Below, in pieces: positions 63,171-64,000 of a stretch of DNA of 64,000 nucleotides. The stretch covers positions 20,492,545 through 20,556,544 of the forward strand of contig NC_030386.2 in NCBI RefSeq assembly GCF_001625215.2, given 5' to 3'. The notes under the pieces were generated by a model. That model worked only from the letters and a program-made list of their open reading frames with translations, did not search any database and was not told the DNA's origin. Position numbers and translations under genes: made by a program. Every line of letters begins with the position of its first letter. The stretch's first letter is position 1. Origin of the DNA: Daucus carota subsp. sativus. Lineage: Eukaryota > Streptophyta > Magnoliopsida > Apiales > Apiaceae.

Positions 63171-64000
63171 AGGCTGATTGATATACAAATCAGGATCCTT
63201 ATCGTACGGAAAATCAAGAACCTAGCTTTTGATATTTGATTAGGGGAAATGTTCTTCCGGTTTGTGTTGCTGAATTTGTCCGTAGGCCTAAGCAAGGATT
63301 ATCCGTCGGATACTGAACTTTGGACCAGGACTTATAAATTTATACTTTAAATTTTAATAAGTTTATTTTATAAATTTGACTTAATTTATTTTAAACTTAT
63401 TAATTGAGTTTATTATGAATTAATTAAATTTATTTTATAAACCTAATTAAATTTACTTTATAAACTTTACCAAATTCAATTATTAAATTTGTTTAAATTT
63501 ATTTTAGACTTGTAAAGTTTACTCTTAGACTTTACCAAGCTTATCATAAATTTTTATAAATTTATTATTTAAATTTGTATAGTTTATGATTTAAATTTAA
63601 GTTAAAATCTAGAATATAAATTTATGAGGATTTTATTGATTATGGATATAAGTTCAAGTTCAAGGGTTCAATTTAGTTTGTTTTGGAAGCTATGATTTAA
63701 TTGGAGACGAGACACTTGAATATTTTCAAAAATTAAATTTATCTAATAAATTTTAATATATTTACTAAATGAATTTGAAATAAATTTATTCTAAACTTAT
63801 TCAGTTTATTATGAATTTATTTGAATTTATTTTTTAAATATATTTAAATTTACTTTATAGATTTAACTAAGTTTATTTTATACTTTATTTTTCTTTTTTT
63901 TAAAAACTTATTTTTAAATTTATTTTCTTTATAATTTAAACTTAGTTTAAATAATCAAGTGTCCCGTAACCTTTTTAATTATTCTACTCCAAGACAAATC
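63171..64000 (+). mobile_element. Untranslated leader of the LTR element (cut by window end)
   Basis: AT-rich with many TAAATTTATTTTA-like words and no ORF. The gag-pol region, if present, lies beyond the window. Confidence 0.5.

Overview
The window is nuclear DNA of a flowering plant, almost certainly a eudicot. It is AT-rich, its genes carry many GT-AG introns, and the proteins belong to plant-specific families (laccase, plant WNK, U-box/ARM ligase, RABA4, ER-type Ca-ATPase, YLMG). Stowaway, Tourist, hAT, Mutator, TRIM, Ty3 and Ty1-type transposon remains fill the spaces between them. I cannot name the species from sequence alone.

I find twelve protein genes. In order they are: the 3' end of eIF3a (+, 1-2301); mitochondrial single-stranded DNA-binding protein (+, 4075-9503), whose fourth intron holds a truncated Ty3/Athila-like element; a small conserved plant protein of unknown function (+, 10490-10780); a plastid YLMG/YggT-family protein (+, 11411-12175); a secreted laccase (+, 16017-18383); an NC/LRAT-domain protein (-, 18827-21779); a WNK kinase (+, 24877-28352) with an upstream ORF in its leader; a KIC/PBP1-like calcium sensor (+, 30940-31305) bracketed by two Tourist-like MITEs; an LCA1-type ER Ca2+-ATPase (+, 34716-40759), with a decayed fragment of an ECA gene about 6.7 kb before the matching exon; a U-box/armadillo E3 ligase (-, 41533-46046); an intronless F-box protein (+, 50186-51436); and a RABA4-type small GTPase (+, 57932-59479). 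Exon joins were set by hand from GT-AG sites, reading frame and family similarity. Each join given keeps the frame, but single-base errors at junctions are possible.

The genes are unrelated housekeeping and signalling genes with no operon-like logic. Two neighbour pairs converge tail to tail (laccase/LRAT and Ca-ATPase/U-box). From about 46 kb onward genes thin out and transposon material dominates: Stowaway and hAT MITEs, a chromodomain remnant of a chromovirus, a Mutator-like element with ~140-bp terminal repeats and a near-matching 9-bp target duplication, a complete TRIM, and at the right edge the 5' end of a long-terminal-repeat element primed by initiator Met-tRNA.

The most unusual structure is in that last element. 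Upstream of a TATA box is a series of near-perfect palindromes built on TTTGACC/GGTCAAA (W-box cores), spaced roughly 95-140 bp apart, followed by a 17-bp-arm hairpin. This looks like a regulatory array inside a retrotransposon promoter.
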